Shown here piece by piece: positions 22,953 through 35,100 of a stretch of 64,000 bases of DNA. The DNA is from Smallanthus sonchifolius (taxonomy: Eukaryota; Streptophyta; Magnoliopsida; Asterales; Asteraceae), in the NCBI GenBank assembly GCA_023525975.1, contig CM042029.1:82194849-82258848 (forward strand), in the 5' to 3' direction. The first letter of the stretch is position 1; every line of letters begins with the position of its first letter. The notes below the pieces were generated by a model. It saw only the letters and a program-made list of their open reading frames with translations, ran no database searches and was not told the origin of the DNA. A program made the translations under genes and the position numbers.

Positions 22953-25050
22953 CGTATCCTTCAGGTTGCCCCATGTACACATTTTCTTTTAGAATACCAT
23001 GAAGAAAGGAACTTTTTACATCAAGTTGAAAAACGATCCAACCTTTATGTGCTATTATATTACATCCCATCTCGCAACCTATGCAAACACATTTTCGTAA
23101 ACAACTTCATACCTTTGTGCACGTCTTTTTGCGATAAGTCTTGCTTTGCATTTTTCGATATCTCCTTTCTCGTTAATCTTGGTCTTGTTCACCCATTTAA
23201 CTCCTATATATAGCCTTATCATCTGTTGGTAGGTTTACTATTTTGATGTCTTGTTTTTCTCAATGGTCTCTATTTCGGCATTCATTGCAATCCTCCATTT
23301 CCTTCAATGACTGCATCAGTGTAAGTTGTTGGATCACCATGAGCAACATACATAACTAGGTGTTGCGTCTCTTCTTCATCTTCCTCGGAAAGTCCTTCCC
23401 ACTTTCATAATCCTTCAAACATTTTGGTGGGACTCTTTTTCTTCCTTCCCTATTTTGAGAACTTTCAACAAGACCTTGAACATTTTTATTGATTTCATTT
23501 TTTAAGGAGGCTTGTTGGTTTCTAGAATTTTCAGCAGGACCTTCAACATTTTCAGTTGTTCTAGAATTGTCTTCACTAGGAATGTCGGTCTCCATTACCC
23601 CATCTTCCTCTTCATCTACTACCAAAGTACCAGGATATCATTTTGTAATTCTTCTAAAGTCCTTCCCCAATTCCAGCCTTGTTGTTTGTCAAGGATTACG
23701 TCTCTGCTGATCACAACCTTCTGGGAGAATGGTTCATAGATCTTATAAGCTTTAGACTCTTCATTAATGCCTAGAATAATACAATTGTGAGTTTGTGACT
23801 CCTTTCATCCGACTTAACTCTTTTCTGGTTAAGAACGTGAACATGACAAACACATCCAAAAACTTTGAAGTAGTCAACACTAGGGTTGTGTTACTCCAAC
23901 ATTCTTATGGTATTTGATCTTTTAGTGCTGACCTGGGACTTTTGTTTTGGATGTGTTTTGTCCACCTGACTCTTTCCAAAACTTCTTTTGCATGCTTTTC
24001 TCACTTGATCGAAATATAACCATATTCATGATGGTCTACCGTTCTACTGCGGTATGTATGCTTCTGTTAGTTGTCTTTTAACATTATTAGTGGCACATAT
24101 TGCATTAAACTCCTTAGTATTAAACTCCTCCTTGATCGTTTCTTAAAAACTTAGTTTTGCCTTAGTGTCATTCTCAACCATAGCTTTAAATATTTAAAAA
24201 TGACCAAGTGTCTCTTTTTTCAGATAGGAAATAAACCCAACCTTTTCTGCTAAAATCATCTATGAAGGTCAAGAGACATCTTTTAGCTCTTGTTGGTCTA
24301 GGTGTAATAGGACCCTATGTTGTCAAGGCTCATAGGCCTCACCCGGCGCCTAGGTGCAAGGCGCTTAAAAGGAGAGGGCTTTTTTGAGCGGAACACATTA
24401 TAAAAAATACTATTTTAGGGGTTTTAGACATGTTTTAGGCTAGTGTTGGCTGTTTTAGGCTTGTTTAGGGCTAGTGTAGGCTGTTTTAGGCTTGTTTAGA
24501 CCTGTTCAGATGATGTTTGGCAGGAATTTAACCTGAAGTTGGCCTGAAAATGCACCTGAGTGCCTGAGACTCCGCCTATTCTGCGCGCAGGCGCGTGCTT
24601 TTGACAACATAGATAGGACCACATAAGTCAGTGTGAACCAACTAAAGAGGTGCAGTTGCTCTCGATTGTGTAGATTTTGGAATAGAGGTCCAATGTTGTT
24701 TTCCCATAGCACAAGTTTCACCATACTTTTATTTTCCGTATGTGAGGAAACTCCTTCACCATTTGTTTCTTGGATAATCAGTATAGGCTTTTCCTGATTT
24801 AAGTGACCGTAACTTAGATGCCGAGTCTTGAAGTCCCTTCGATCGTAACCGTAGTTTGCAGACATGATGAGGTAGAAACTTCAGCTATCAAAACATTCTA
24901 TTTGAGATCATATTTGAACTCATGATCAAACTCCACTCATGAAATATCTTTACATGACCCATCCTCAATGAGAATCGCCAACTTTTTCACTAATCGGAAG
25001 TGATTTTATATTTATTAAAGCAGGCAATTTATTAAAGCAGGCAATTGACT
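22953..25050 (-). pseudogene. Ty1/copia pol relic (GAG-pre-integrase, integrase, RT start)
   Basis: Read on the minus strand from about 25050: the GAG-pre-integrase zone (RHLSYGHLN near 24790), the start of integrase (FTLTYVV, then YLLTFIDDFSRK-like sequence near 24280), the integrase C-terminus and linker (KVFGCVCHVHVLNQK near 23850; the acidic linker 23356-23625), then RT beginning IGVKWVNKTKINEKGDIEK near 23200 and stopping at the LTR element's insertion point. Many stops and frame changes: an old relic. The rest of RT lies at 13480-13684. A MITE (24315-24612) has also landed in its integrase. Confidence 0.8.
24315..24612. mobile_element. MITE with CTATGTTGTCAA ends, 8-bp duplication
   Basis: Begins CTATGTTGTCAAGGC and ends TTTTGACAACATAG. 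ATAGGACC stands on both sides (24307-24314, 24613-24620). The interior has internal repeats (GGCTGTTTTAGGCTTGTTTAG occurs twice in whole or part) and no coding sequence. The 8-bp duplication suggests hAT, but the ends are not the usual TAGGG. Confidence 0.75.
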
Positions 25051-25880
25051 CTATATATAGATAGATCAGTACACTGAAAAGAAAAAGAAACAAAAAAGCT
25101 AAAAATCTGCATAATGATGACTCCCTATTTCTAGGAATGCTTATTCAAAACAAGTTGTATAGCAACGGATATATTGAACTGGTCATAGTTGACTAACCTT
25201 ATCAGTAATAAGATGTTTCCAAATGGAATATCACTGAAACATCATAATACTCAAGGATTTTCAGTAATAGATGAACATTTGTGAATCAAGTAAGTTCAGT
25301 TGAAATAGACAGCCTGGGTTCGATATATCTTTTTACACTTTATTTTAATTGAAAGTGTGAGAATATATGAGTTTTGGGGGGACTGACATACAATGTTGTT
25401 ATAACTCTGCTGCTTTAGAAGTGTATTAGTCTGAAAACTTGAATGTTCAACGATCCCTGAAGAACTTCTACAAATTTTTTTTAAGTAAACGTCAGTCTAG
25501 ATGAGTCTTCTGTGATTTCAAAGTGTCTAAAATGAAATTGACCAACAGTTCAGTACAAAAAACAGTCTTCTGTATAAGAACATTTCAATACAAAAAACAC
25601 CAATTTTGACTTTGTTAGGGAAGAGCCACAAGAATTAAGGATTTTAGAAAGGTGGTATTATTTGCCTTATTTCCCCAAACGAGTCATTTATTTCTATATA
25701 TGTAGAAGCTCTAAATTATAGAATCATATGGTTTATGATTTCGACATTGACAAACAAATTACTTTTTAAATTGATACTGATAGGATTTTCTTTTCTTATG
25801 AAGAAAAAGTTAATAATTGATTACAAGTGAAATTAGTGCCTTTAAAGAGTAGTAATGTTTATTAAATTGTTTGTTTTCAG
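25051..25880. other. Intron sequence, nothing recognised
   Basis: AT-rich remainder of intron 2 of the hydrolase gene, ending in the acceptor TTGTTTTCAG at 25880. Confidence 0.5.
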
Positions 25881-27308
25881 TCTTCATTTTCTCGCCACAT
25901 GTGTGAACAAGGATTTGACACGTGGATTCTTGAGGTCCGAGGATCTGGCTTAAGCATGCAAGCCACAAACCCTAAAGATATTGAACAATCAGCCCATGAA
26001 ATATCTAATAAAATGGAAGCTGCTTCTGCATCAGGAGCACAAAATGCTCAATTTGCCCGATCTTCAAACAATGAAACCTCCCCAACAGAATCAAAGACTG
26101 TTATAACTAACCAACAACCAACTATCTTACCAACTATATTTAAAGAATCAGTTCTCATCACCAAATTAACTGAAACCCTAATAACACTATCAGCTAGAGT
26201 ATCTGAATTTCTAAGTGAAAGTCAATCGAAACTAATTTCTGCTAAATTACTTGACCAAGTTTCAAAATCAGTAGGAGATTCTTTTCTAGCAGGGAGGTTT
26301 AATGAGATAAAGAAAAACCTTTTAAGTTTATTGGAAGTAAGACAAGACTCAGTTGTTGCAAGTCAAATAGGAGATTTGAGTCAAAAGCTAATTAGTATTA
26401 TTGAAGAAGGTCAACGCTCTGTTTCATCCCCGTTGTTCGACTTGCAAGAACGTTTGACCATAACCATGGAAGGTTTCCAGAAGCAAATGGATATGATTGT
26501 TAAATTCGATTGGGATTTTGATCATTACCTTGAAGAGGATGTTCCTGCTGCGGCGAGGTGACCATGTTTTAATCCCATCTACCTTTTAATTTTTTTTCCA
26601 GCTCTACAGAAAAAGATTTTATAATGATCTTTTTCTTTATTTTTCTAAATACTGATGGCATATATAAATGCCCATACTCAACCTGAGGATGGCAAACTGG
26701 TTGCTGTTGGACACTCCATGGGTGGCGTTTTACTATATTCAATGCTATCACGATATGGTAAAATTCCAAATTGTGTTAGTTTGCTTTTGGGATAAGATCA
26801 TCAAATAGCGACCAAGTTTCAATATTGTTCTCATAAAGTCGCTCGTACTTTTTTCTAATCATAAAAACCACTTGAGTTTTAATATTGTTCTGTTGTGGAA
26901 TATTTCATAATTGTTTAAACAGAATGACTTAAATGGAACCATAATTGAAGTTGAAAGTTGGTTATTATTTATTGAACTTTTTTTATTCACAATTACCTAG
27001 CGGTGTAAATTCCTGACCGAACCCGAACCCGACACGAACCTAACACGAAAAAAAACAGGTTTTTGGTTGGAGAATACAACCCGTTTAAAAAACAGGTCGT
27101 GTTCGGGTTGACCCATTTAGAAAACGGGTCGGGTTAGAGTTGACATGTTTAACAAATGGGTTGACCCGCTAACCCGTTTAGGTTTCAAATTTATTTTTTT
27201 TAGTTTCACTTTCTAAAAACGATTGTTTAATTACTTTTAAATTTAGTGTTTACCATAAAGTAATTAATTTATACCAAAATTTTTCTCTTTTTTCTTTGTA
27301 GATATGAC

Positions 27309-27983
27309 TAGGGCTGTAAACGAACCGAACCGAACCGAACGAAGCTTTGTTCGTGTTCGTTCGTTAAGCATTGAACTTGTTCACGAACGGTTCACGAACA
27401 CTAACCGAACGAAATTTCATGTTCATGTTCGTTCATTAAGGAAATGGGTGTGTTCATGAACGGTTCACGAACGTTACCGAACGAAGCGTTGTTTAGGACT
27501 TTTGATGTCAACCCTAATGCTTACATGATTTAGGATTGATGGAAACTTACATTATTTAGGATTGAGAACTTAGAAGCCCTAATCGAGTAATAGTGGATAG
27601 AGAAATGACGCATAAATAAGAATATGGTTTCCTTGTGTACTTATTTAATTGTTATAGGGTAATAAAAAAATTAAAAATTAAAGAATATAAAATGTTTAGA
27701 TAAAATAAAACAGAAATATACAAAAATCTTAATGAACATCTTAAACAAACGAAAATGAACAAACATAAACGAACGTAAATGAACGAACGTTCACGAACAG
27801 CTTACCGAACGTTCACGAACACAATTGAACGAACGAGACCTATGTTCATGTTCGTTCATTTAGTTAATCGAACGAAATTTCTTGTTCATGTTCGTTTATT
27901 TATTAAACGAACGAACGTAAACGAACTTCCCGCCGAACGGTTCATGAACTGTTCGCTGAACGTTCAGTTCGTTTACAGCCCTA
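27309..27983. mobile_element. hAT MITE
   Basis: Inverted ends TAGGGCTGTAAACGAAC and GTTCGTTTACAGCCCTA with GATATGAC duplicated on both sides (27301-27308, 27984-27991), the 8-bp signature of hAT. The arms are rich in GAACCGAAC and GTTCGTTCG words that make the whole element self-complementary. It seems to sit in another, older hAT-like repeat (about 26998-28130, starting TAGCGGTGTAAATTCC) whose far end I could not fix. Lies in the gap between exons 4 and 5 of the hydrolase pseudogene, where the core exons should be. Confidence 0.85.
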
Positions 27984-28645
27984 GATATGACTATTCAATT
28001 ATTTTTCGATTTACCTTTAATAATTTAGATTTTGGATTTAATGGTTTATGATTTTGATTTAGATAAATGGGTTAAACGGGTATACCGGGGTTGACCCGAC
28101 TTTAAGTATATCCAGGTTAGGGTTGTACTTAAACGCATATATATCTTATATTGAAAATGTTGTCAACTTTAAGAATGGAGTACCGAAATATTAGGTTTTT
28201 TGACAATATGTTATTTTGTTTGAATGAACAGAAACAGTGAAACTGATTCCTGAGAACTTGATTACCTATAAACTTTTTGGTAAACCAGATGGCCCACATT
28301 ACGCCCATTATGATTTGGTCGGGGGACGATTGGTACTCCCTTTTAATTTCTCTTTCATTCTACTTTCTGAGTTTTTTTTTAAATAATTAAGAATTAAATG
28401 ATCAGCTGTAACAAAACACTAGATAATTTTTGGATTTGCTTCTATTTTAACAAAGATTGTTTGACAATTCTGATGAGATAAAACACAATAATCAGATAAA
28501 CAGTTTTAATAAGCGATCTCAAAACACCCCCCTATATAAAAGAGCTTGTTTTCAATATATAAAATCTACAATGGTTTGAATGCAGGCTGTGGATGAAGTG
28601 TATCCATGTGTAGTACAGTTTCTAAGTGCTCATGACCAGGAATAA

Positions 28646-28930
28646 TTGTCAAGGAGCTTTGTTCGGTATATGAAGCATCATATATTTGCTGCTCTTTTAG
28701 CCATAGTGTAGATGTCCTTTAAATTAATGTTTATCATAATGTGTTGTATCATAATTTACATGTAAATTAGACAACATTACATTTTTCGCCTTTAGGTATA
28801 ATGAAAATTACATCTTTCGTTGTTTAGTTTCAATAATTAAACTGAATATTCTTTTCGTTTAATGTTTGTTGTATATTTCGTCCTTTAAATGTATTGACAT
28901 TAGATTCGTTAGTTCATTTGTTGAGTCTAG
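28646..28930. other. Intergenic DNA, no gene seen
   Basis: AT-rich; may include the 3' UTR of the hydrolase pseudogene. Confidence 0.4.
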
Positions 28931-28953
28931 TTGGTGTATTCGGAGGCATTTGA

Positions 28954-29125
28954 ATGATGTATTCTTTGTGCATTTGGAGGCGTCGGAATGATGTGTTGTT
29001 TAATGAGAAGCAAGTCTTCCCATCTAAGGTGGTTGTGGATATTAAGGTTCTTAGTTCGCTTTGGCTGAAGGTTAGATTGAAGGGTAGAGCTCTGGAATGG
29101 TCATTATGGTGTCATTTTAATGTGG
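28954..29125 (+). pseudogene. LINE reverse-transcriptase C-terminal remnant
   Basis: Encodes CIWRRRNDVLFNEKQVFPSK and, further on, LSSLWLKVRLKGRALEWSLW. This matches the zf-RVT-like tail of plant LINE polyproteins (general form W.IW..RN...F). No other LINE part nearby. Confidence 0.6.
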
Positions 29126-29577
29126 TTAAGTTTCATGTTTGGGTTGTGCCTGATCCGGACCCAACCAACCGGGTAGGGTTCTTCAACCCTAAAACCGGTT
29201 CCTACCCGGCTGGAGTTCTACCGGTAAAAAAAGCCGGTTTGAAACTGGTTCTTGGGCCCAACTCGGTTTGTGCATATCTGGTAATGTCCAATACCCATGA
29301 GAGAATTCAAGTCCTTTAAAGAAAGCCCCCCTTCCCCCCACCTCCCCCCTCCCTTAATCTGATTTATTGACCGTGACCTATGCCTTTTGATAGGCCGGTG
29401 ATCAGAGTCATATAGCACTGAACACAACATTTCTGATTATGTCCACCTAGGTTAACTCAAGATCCAAAATTAAGGTTTAATCTTCATTGAACCACCTATG
29501 AGGGTGGAGGGAGACCCATTAAACCTATGGAACCCTTCACACATTAAATTTTGTAATGTCATTTTTGCCCTCTGCAA

Positions 29578-30000
29578 CACTAAGGTTGTGCGTAGTGAGT
29601 ACGTGGGTGTGGTTCCACCTCACCCACCACGGGCGTGAAACACCGCGCCGGATGGGGATGAGAGGGCGCGGGGGGGGGGGGGGGGGGGTGAGTGGGGCAA
29701 GGCAGTGGTGGATCCAGGAAATATTTCCAGGGGGTCATTGTTTTTAACTGCTCTAATTTCATATGATTTCACAAATGTGGACCAAGAAGGGTATATGCCA
29801 TCGGCAAGATAGTAACCGTGCATGTATTGATGGCCATTAACAAAAAATGGGCACCTAGGAGCGGTCTCATGCAACTCATTTGTGAACAATGAAGATTGAT
29901 TGAGGATGTTTATGTTATTGTTCGACCTGGCAATACCAAAATACGCGTGCCAAAACCACAAATTATTTGACGAAACTGCTTCGATATTGACCGTTGGGTA
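29578..30000 (-). pseudogene. PIF/Harbinger transposase fragment and terminus
   Basis: On the minus strand from 30000 to about 29745: LWFWHAYFGIARSNNNINIL, then CPFFVNGHQYMHGYYLADGI and YPSWSTFVKS. This is the DDE nuclease core of plant PIF/Harbinger proteins (Plant_tran family); the rest is absent. From 29578 (TAA then GGTTGTGCGTAGTGAG) to about 29700 lies a Harbinger-type terminal region with a run of about 20 G. A related end is seen in reverse near 41200-41252. Confidence 0.7.
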
Positions 30001-30089
30001 CTCATGGTGATCACCTCAAACTATTAAAAAACTATATAATATGTCATAAATATGTAACGTGTAAATTTTTATTATTGAGTGTATAACAT

Positions 30090-30132
30090 TATATTTATTC
30101 AACGTGTGTGATACACGGGGCTTCTAACCTAG
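30090..30132 (+). mobile_element. Helitron 3' terminus
   Basis: CGTGTGTGATACACGGGG (imperfect hairpin), then CTTCTAAC and CTAG ending at 30132, followed by T. The matching 5' TC end was not identified upstream, so length is unknown. Confidence 0.55.
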
Positions 30133-30840
30133 TATCCCTCTTTTAATAAAAAACTAAATGCTTTTGTCACTTGACATCACCACATTCACTCTCGTAAATT
30201 TTCCCCCTCTAACCACATTTATATCCTCCATTTAATACTTTCATACTTAGCATTTTATTTTTTGAAAAATTACATAAATAAACATTTTATCAAATCAATT
30301 TATCATTATTACCATTGGCTCCCATTTTTTTTCAATTGTCATCAAAATTTAATATTTTTAAAAAATCAAGAATTAAAAAATAGGAAATTTTAAATAAATA
30401 TGTGTTACAATAAAGTTTACTAATATTTAATTAGTAATTTTTTTTAAATTGGATATTTATTAATAAATTTTTTATTTTGATTTATAAATTTTAATACTTC
30501 GTTTTTAATAAAATTAAGAAACTTGCAAATATTTATTTTTAAAAGTGTATTATATTTAAACTTTAATTTTTTAAATGACCAAAATTTTTTTTTCAAAAAA
30601 TATGTTTACAAGTTTCAATTCTTATTTATTATTTTTAATTTTTTCATATTATTTTTTTAGAATTTTAAATTTAATTGTGTCAAAATATTAAGGAGTGAAA
30701 TTTTTAAAATTTAGAGTTTTAAATTTTGAATTTAAAAGACGATATAATGTTAAAATTTAAATTTTATTTGTATATTTTTATTATTATTTTTTAATGAGAG
30801 ATTTAGTATTAAATGTTTGGCGAGATTTTTCCCATACAAG
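30133..30840. other. AT-rich intergenic DNA
   Basis: Long A/T runs, no ORF and no repeats I can name. Confidence 0.4.
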
Positions 30841-30844
30841 TACA

Positions 30845-31000
30845 AATAGTATCCGTCAATCAGAACATCTTGATGATGATTTTGATGAAAGTTTATAATC
30901 TCCTGATTTTCTAAATGAACTTACATTATCAGGTTTGTCAAATCATAAATTAGTTTTAAGTGTCGGTGTTCCAGTAATGCTATTAAGAAATATTGAAGAA
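30845..31000 (+). pseudogene. Helitron helicase (PIF1-like) remnant
   Basis: Reads SPDFLNELTLSGLSNHKLVL and VGVPVMLLRNIEE, the C-terminal zone of Helitron Rep/helicase proteins (consensus LYSPEFLN..., GVPVMLLRN). A stop (TAA) interrupts it before SPDFLN. The partner end of the original element cannot be assigned. Confidence 0.7.
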
Positions 31001-31230
31001 AAATTGGTTTAGACAATGTAACAGTCATGCTATTATGAAATGTATTTTCATGTATTTTTTGATGTTTTGATTACTTTTATCCATATAATTTTAAGACGTA
31101 ACAAAATAAAAAAGTTACAAATACAATATCAAATTTGTATAAAAAGTTGTTAGAATATTCATTAATATAATCTTAAAGTTTCAACCAATGTAACACGAGA
31201 TTAAAGCTAGTGTGTATATATATATATATA

Positions 31231-31601
31231 CTAGGTTAAATTCCCGTGTGTTACACGGGTTAAATAAATACAGTTATAATATTATATATTAAGTAATAAA
31301 AAATTTATTTTTTTAAAACTCGTGTTTTTATACGGGTTGAATAACCCGTGAAATACAATATAATCTATTAACACATATACTTGTCAAAATATATTGGAAG
31401 ATTTATTAATACATAGATTAGTATTTTCTTTAAAAAAATATTATTAATAAATTATAAATGTGTATTTAATAAGAGAGATGTGTATTTAATGAAAATATAG
31501 AGGTGTATTTAATAAGAGAGAGAGGCGAGAAAAAAATGATAAGAATGAATATGGAGGTGACATGTGGCATTGAAAAACCTTTATTTATTATATAGTATAA
31601 A
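31231..31601 (-). mobile_element. Small non-autonomous Helitron
   Basis: On the minus strand it begins TTTATACTATATAATAAAT at 31601 (first TC mutated to TT) and ends with the hairpin CCCGTGTAACACACGGG, AATTTAAC and CTAG at 31231, then T. 371 bp, non-coding, same family as 4696-5127. Confidence 0.75.
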
Positions 31602-32133
31602 TATTATTTTTTATTATTTAAACCGGTGTATTATACGAAAGTATAATTGTAACCTTGTATATTTTTATGTCGACCGGAGACTTATCAATTCATTATTAAA
31701 CCGAAATTGTTTTTTAATTTTTATTTAAATAACTTTGTGTATACCGCTGGAAAACATATACAATTTGGATTCTGAGTCTCAAATGCTCTGTTTACAATTG
31801 TGAGTACAGCTGATCTTTCTAGGGTTTAAATGATTGGGTGAATTGATTTCGGATTCATAGCTGTCACCCAATCCTCGTTGTTTTCTTTTCCTAATTTTGA
31901 CAATTTATTTATCCAGATCTGCATTTTGTATTCATATTGTTTTCAACCAAATTCTTGTGCGCGATTCGCGCTTCACTTTATGCCGGAATCTTCCCATTCA
32001 ATTAGCTGTTTACAAGTTTCTTCCATCATATAAATTCAAAATTAATACGTGCATTGTATCATTAGGACACCCAATTTTGATTGTGATGATCAAAAGTTGA
32101 CAATTTTGGGGAAATTAGGGTTTTGGATTAGCC

Positions 32134-35100
32134 ATGGGATCAAGGGTGCGTAACCCTGATTTTGTGTCTTTAGCTGCATTGATGAGTAGGGAATTGAGAG
32201 ATGAGAAGATGGAGACACCATCTGTGAGATATGGATGCTCTGCTCAATCCAGAAAAGGTGAAGATTATTTCATGATGAAGACAGATTGCCAGAGGATTCA
32301 TGGGAATCCTTCGTCGAGTTTTTCTGTTTTCGGGGTAGGTTGTTCTTGATTTTGTGATGATATTAGGTTTAAATTGTGATGAATTTGTGGTTGTTTTGGT
32401 GGATTTGATCATATTTCTATATTTCATGATTATGGTTTCTGATTTTTTTGGAAATTGGTTGAAGTAAGTATCATTATTGAATCAAGCTATAGTTTTGATC
32501 CGGTTAGTTAATTTGGTTTGTGAATATTGCAACATCTCTTAGGGGGTGTTTGGGATTGCATTTTGGAATATATTATCTGTTTATTGAGTTTTGAAATAAT
32601 AGATAATCAGTTTTGAGTGATTGTTGCATTTCAAATCCTATAGTTTATTTTCATGACCCAAATATGAAAACAAAAAAAGATGATCATTGCACCAGACAAT
32701 GGTATTGATGGATCAACTAGATCATTTAGGGTTATTTTAGACATTTAGCTAACACTATGAAACTTGCAAAATTTCCTTATCAGGTGAATTTTAAATCTAG
32801 AAAAGGGGTGTGCAGTGGTAAACACCTGATTCCCCTCTAGCAGAGGTCTCGGTTCGAATCCTGCTTTCATGTCATAATCTCTTGAAATCCACCTGCCTAG
32901 CTTAAGCTATGATTTGTCTAATCCTGTTAGTTAGCAGGGTATTGATGGGATCCCTTGAGTTTTCCCGTAATGGACTAACGGGTTCTCATGGTTATCAAAA
33001 AGTTAAATCTAGAAAAGTGACGTTTTTACCTGTTGATCATAATTACAAAAGATGACAAATGAACAATTTGGATCCAAAAGACTATGGGGTGTCTTTATCT
33101 TTGAGCTAAAGAAAATCTTTAAACTTTACTTGATATAAATTTTCAGATTTTTGATGGTCACAATGGCGATGCTGCAGCCATATATTCACGTGATAATCTT
33201 TTAGATCATGTTTTGGATGCAATACCTCATGGTCTTAAACGTGATGAGTGGCTTCAAGCTTTACCTAGAGCTTTGGTGGTTGGTTTTGTCAAGACTGATA
33301 AGCAATTCCAAAGCAAAGGTATTAAACAAAAGTAAAATAAAAAATAAATAACGTTCTTGTCCAAAGACTAATCGTTTGGTTGACTTTTGACCAGGATTAA
33401 CATCGGGAACAACTGCAACCTTTGTGATTGTTGATAAATGGACAGTGACAGTTGCTTCGGTTGGAGACTCTCGTTGCATTCTTGATACACCGGATGGAGT
33501 TGTATCTGTCTTGACTGTTGATCATAGGCTTGAGGAAAATATCGAAGAGTGAGTAAAATGTTTTTTTCTTATTCTGAATTCCCAGGTGTTATTTTTTATT
33601 TTAAATGTGGGTTTGATTTCAAAATGACATTTTTAGAAGAGAACGTGTAACGGCTAGTGGAGGGGAAGTGGGCAGACTTAGTGTTGTTGGTGGCCCTGAG
33701 GTTTGACCTTTTTAAAGTCAAAATAAGAGTTTTATGATTAATTAGCTTAAATTTTAATGGTTTTTGTTGAAATTATGACAGATTGGACCGCTTCGTTGTT
33801 GGCCAGGTGGATTATGTCTTTCTAGATCTATTGGTGACATGGACGTTGGTGAATTTATTGTTCCAATACCATATGTAAAGCAAGTGAAGGTAAAACAACT
33901 TATTTAATAGGCTGATTTGAATTGTTGTTAGATCTCAAATGGGCCAATTAGGAAAGACAGAAAAAAAAATGCTAAAATGGGATGATACAACCTCTTAAGT
34001 ATTTTTATTCATTCAAAGCTTTAGATCGTTATTGATTATTCCAATAATGGACAAAAGTGTTTACATGCCAATCTAAACCGACCTGACCCATTCTCTACAT
34101 GTACTAATAATGATATGTTACAACCTGAACCTGATTTGGCCCATTACCCAACCAGCTCTTTTTCCTTCAGAATTATTTTTTTTTGTCGTTGATAATTGTC
34201 TGTAAAAGAAATAAATTTTCTTTTGTGCTGTTCATAGCTTTCAAATGGTGGTGGAAGACTTATAATTGCTTCTGATGGCATTTGGGATGCTTTGTCATCT
34301 GAGATTGCTGCTGAATCTTGTCGCGGTTTGCCTTCTGAACTTGCTGCTAGACAAGTAGTGAAGGTAATTTTTCTATTTATAGTTTTATTGTTATACTGTT
34401 ATGTGAAAGTTGCAATAATTTCTATTTTTGGATGATGAGTAACCAAAACTCTATTTTTAAATTTCCAAACATCCCAGAAAATAAATGGTATAATTTTTAT
34501 AAATAAATTGATGTTACAGAACTACATCCCAAAGATCGTGTTACATGCCTTGCTTAATGGGTTTTTGAATGTTTGACACAAAAAATCAAAATTATATGAA
34601 AGATAAATCTTGGAAATCAAATTTCTGATACATGATTAATTCAGGAAGCATTAAGAACAAGGGGACTGAAAGATGATACTACCTGCATAGTTGTGGATAT
34701 AGTCCCGCCAGATAATTCATTGCCGCCACCTTCTCCTCCTCGGAGAACCCAGAGCAAGCTCCGATCATTGTTGTTCAGAACCAAGTTCCGTGGTGGTTCC
34801 TCTAGTAAACTGTCCAAGAAACTGTCGGCTGTAGGTATCGTTGAGGAACTCTTTGAAGAAGGTTCAGCAATGCTTGCAGAAAGGTTAGTTTAGTCTTTTT
34901 CTCTTCACTTTCATTTTCACATTCTGGGGTGTTTGGATTTGTGTTCTGGAACTGATTCCCCTCTAGGAGAGGTCTCAGGTGTGCAATTACCTAATCCCAT
35001 TGGTTAGCTGTGTATTGTCGGGTTTACTAGTATTAGGTTTTCATGGTTACAAGAAAAAAACACAAAAGTTCCTTTTTGCATGATTAAATCTCTAGTTTCA

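Larger units (their letters stand above)
12719..28645 (+). pseudogene. Degenerate alpha/beta-hydrolase gene (At1g15060/At1g73750-like)
   Basis: Six exon-like blocks match the plant alpha/beta-hydrolase family that includes Arabidopsis At1g15060 and At1g73750. They are: 1, to 12972 (ends HYVFVKKSDWKLALWRYRP); 2, 13104-13181 (HPLLLLSGVGTNAIGYDLSP); 3, 25881-26552 (FDTWILEVRGSGLS ... NWDFD-like WDFDHYLEEDVP); 4, 26655-26757 (nucleophile elbow GHSMGG); 5, 28232-28332 (ETVKLIPENL ... PHYAHYDLV, with the catalytic His region); 6, 28586-28645. Breaks: the transit-peptide-like ATG frame (12719) does not run into exon 1, needing an indel near 12720-12790. Intron 1 has a GC donor. The exon 3 donor reads GC and the exon 4 acceptor TG. 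About 140 residues of the family core, including the Asp of the triad (ALAGDWD region), are absent between exons 4 and 5. Intron 2 carries a 9.3-kb LTR element. Probably non-functional. Confidence 0.8.

Noticed and set aside
27779..28051. ORF full of ERT/NER words
   Set aside because: Produced by GAACGAACG repeats of a hAT MITE arm.
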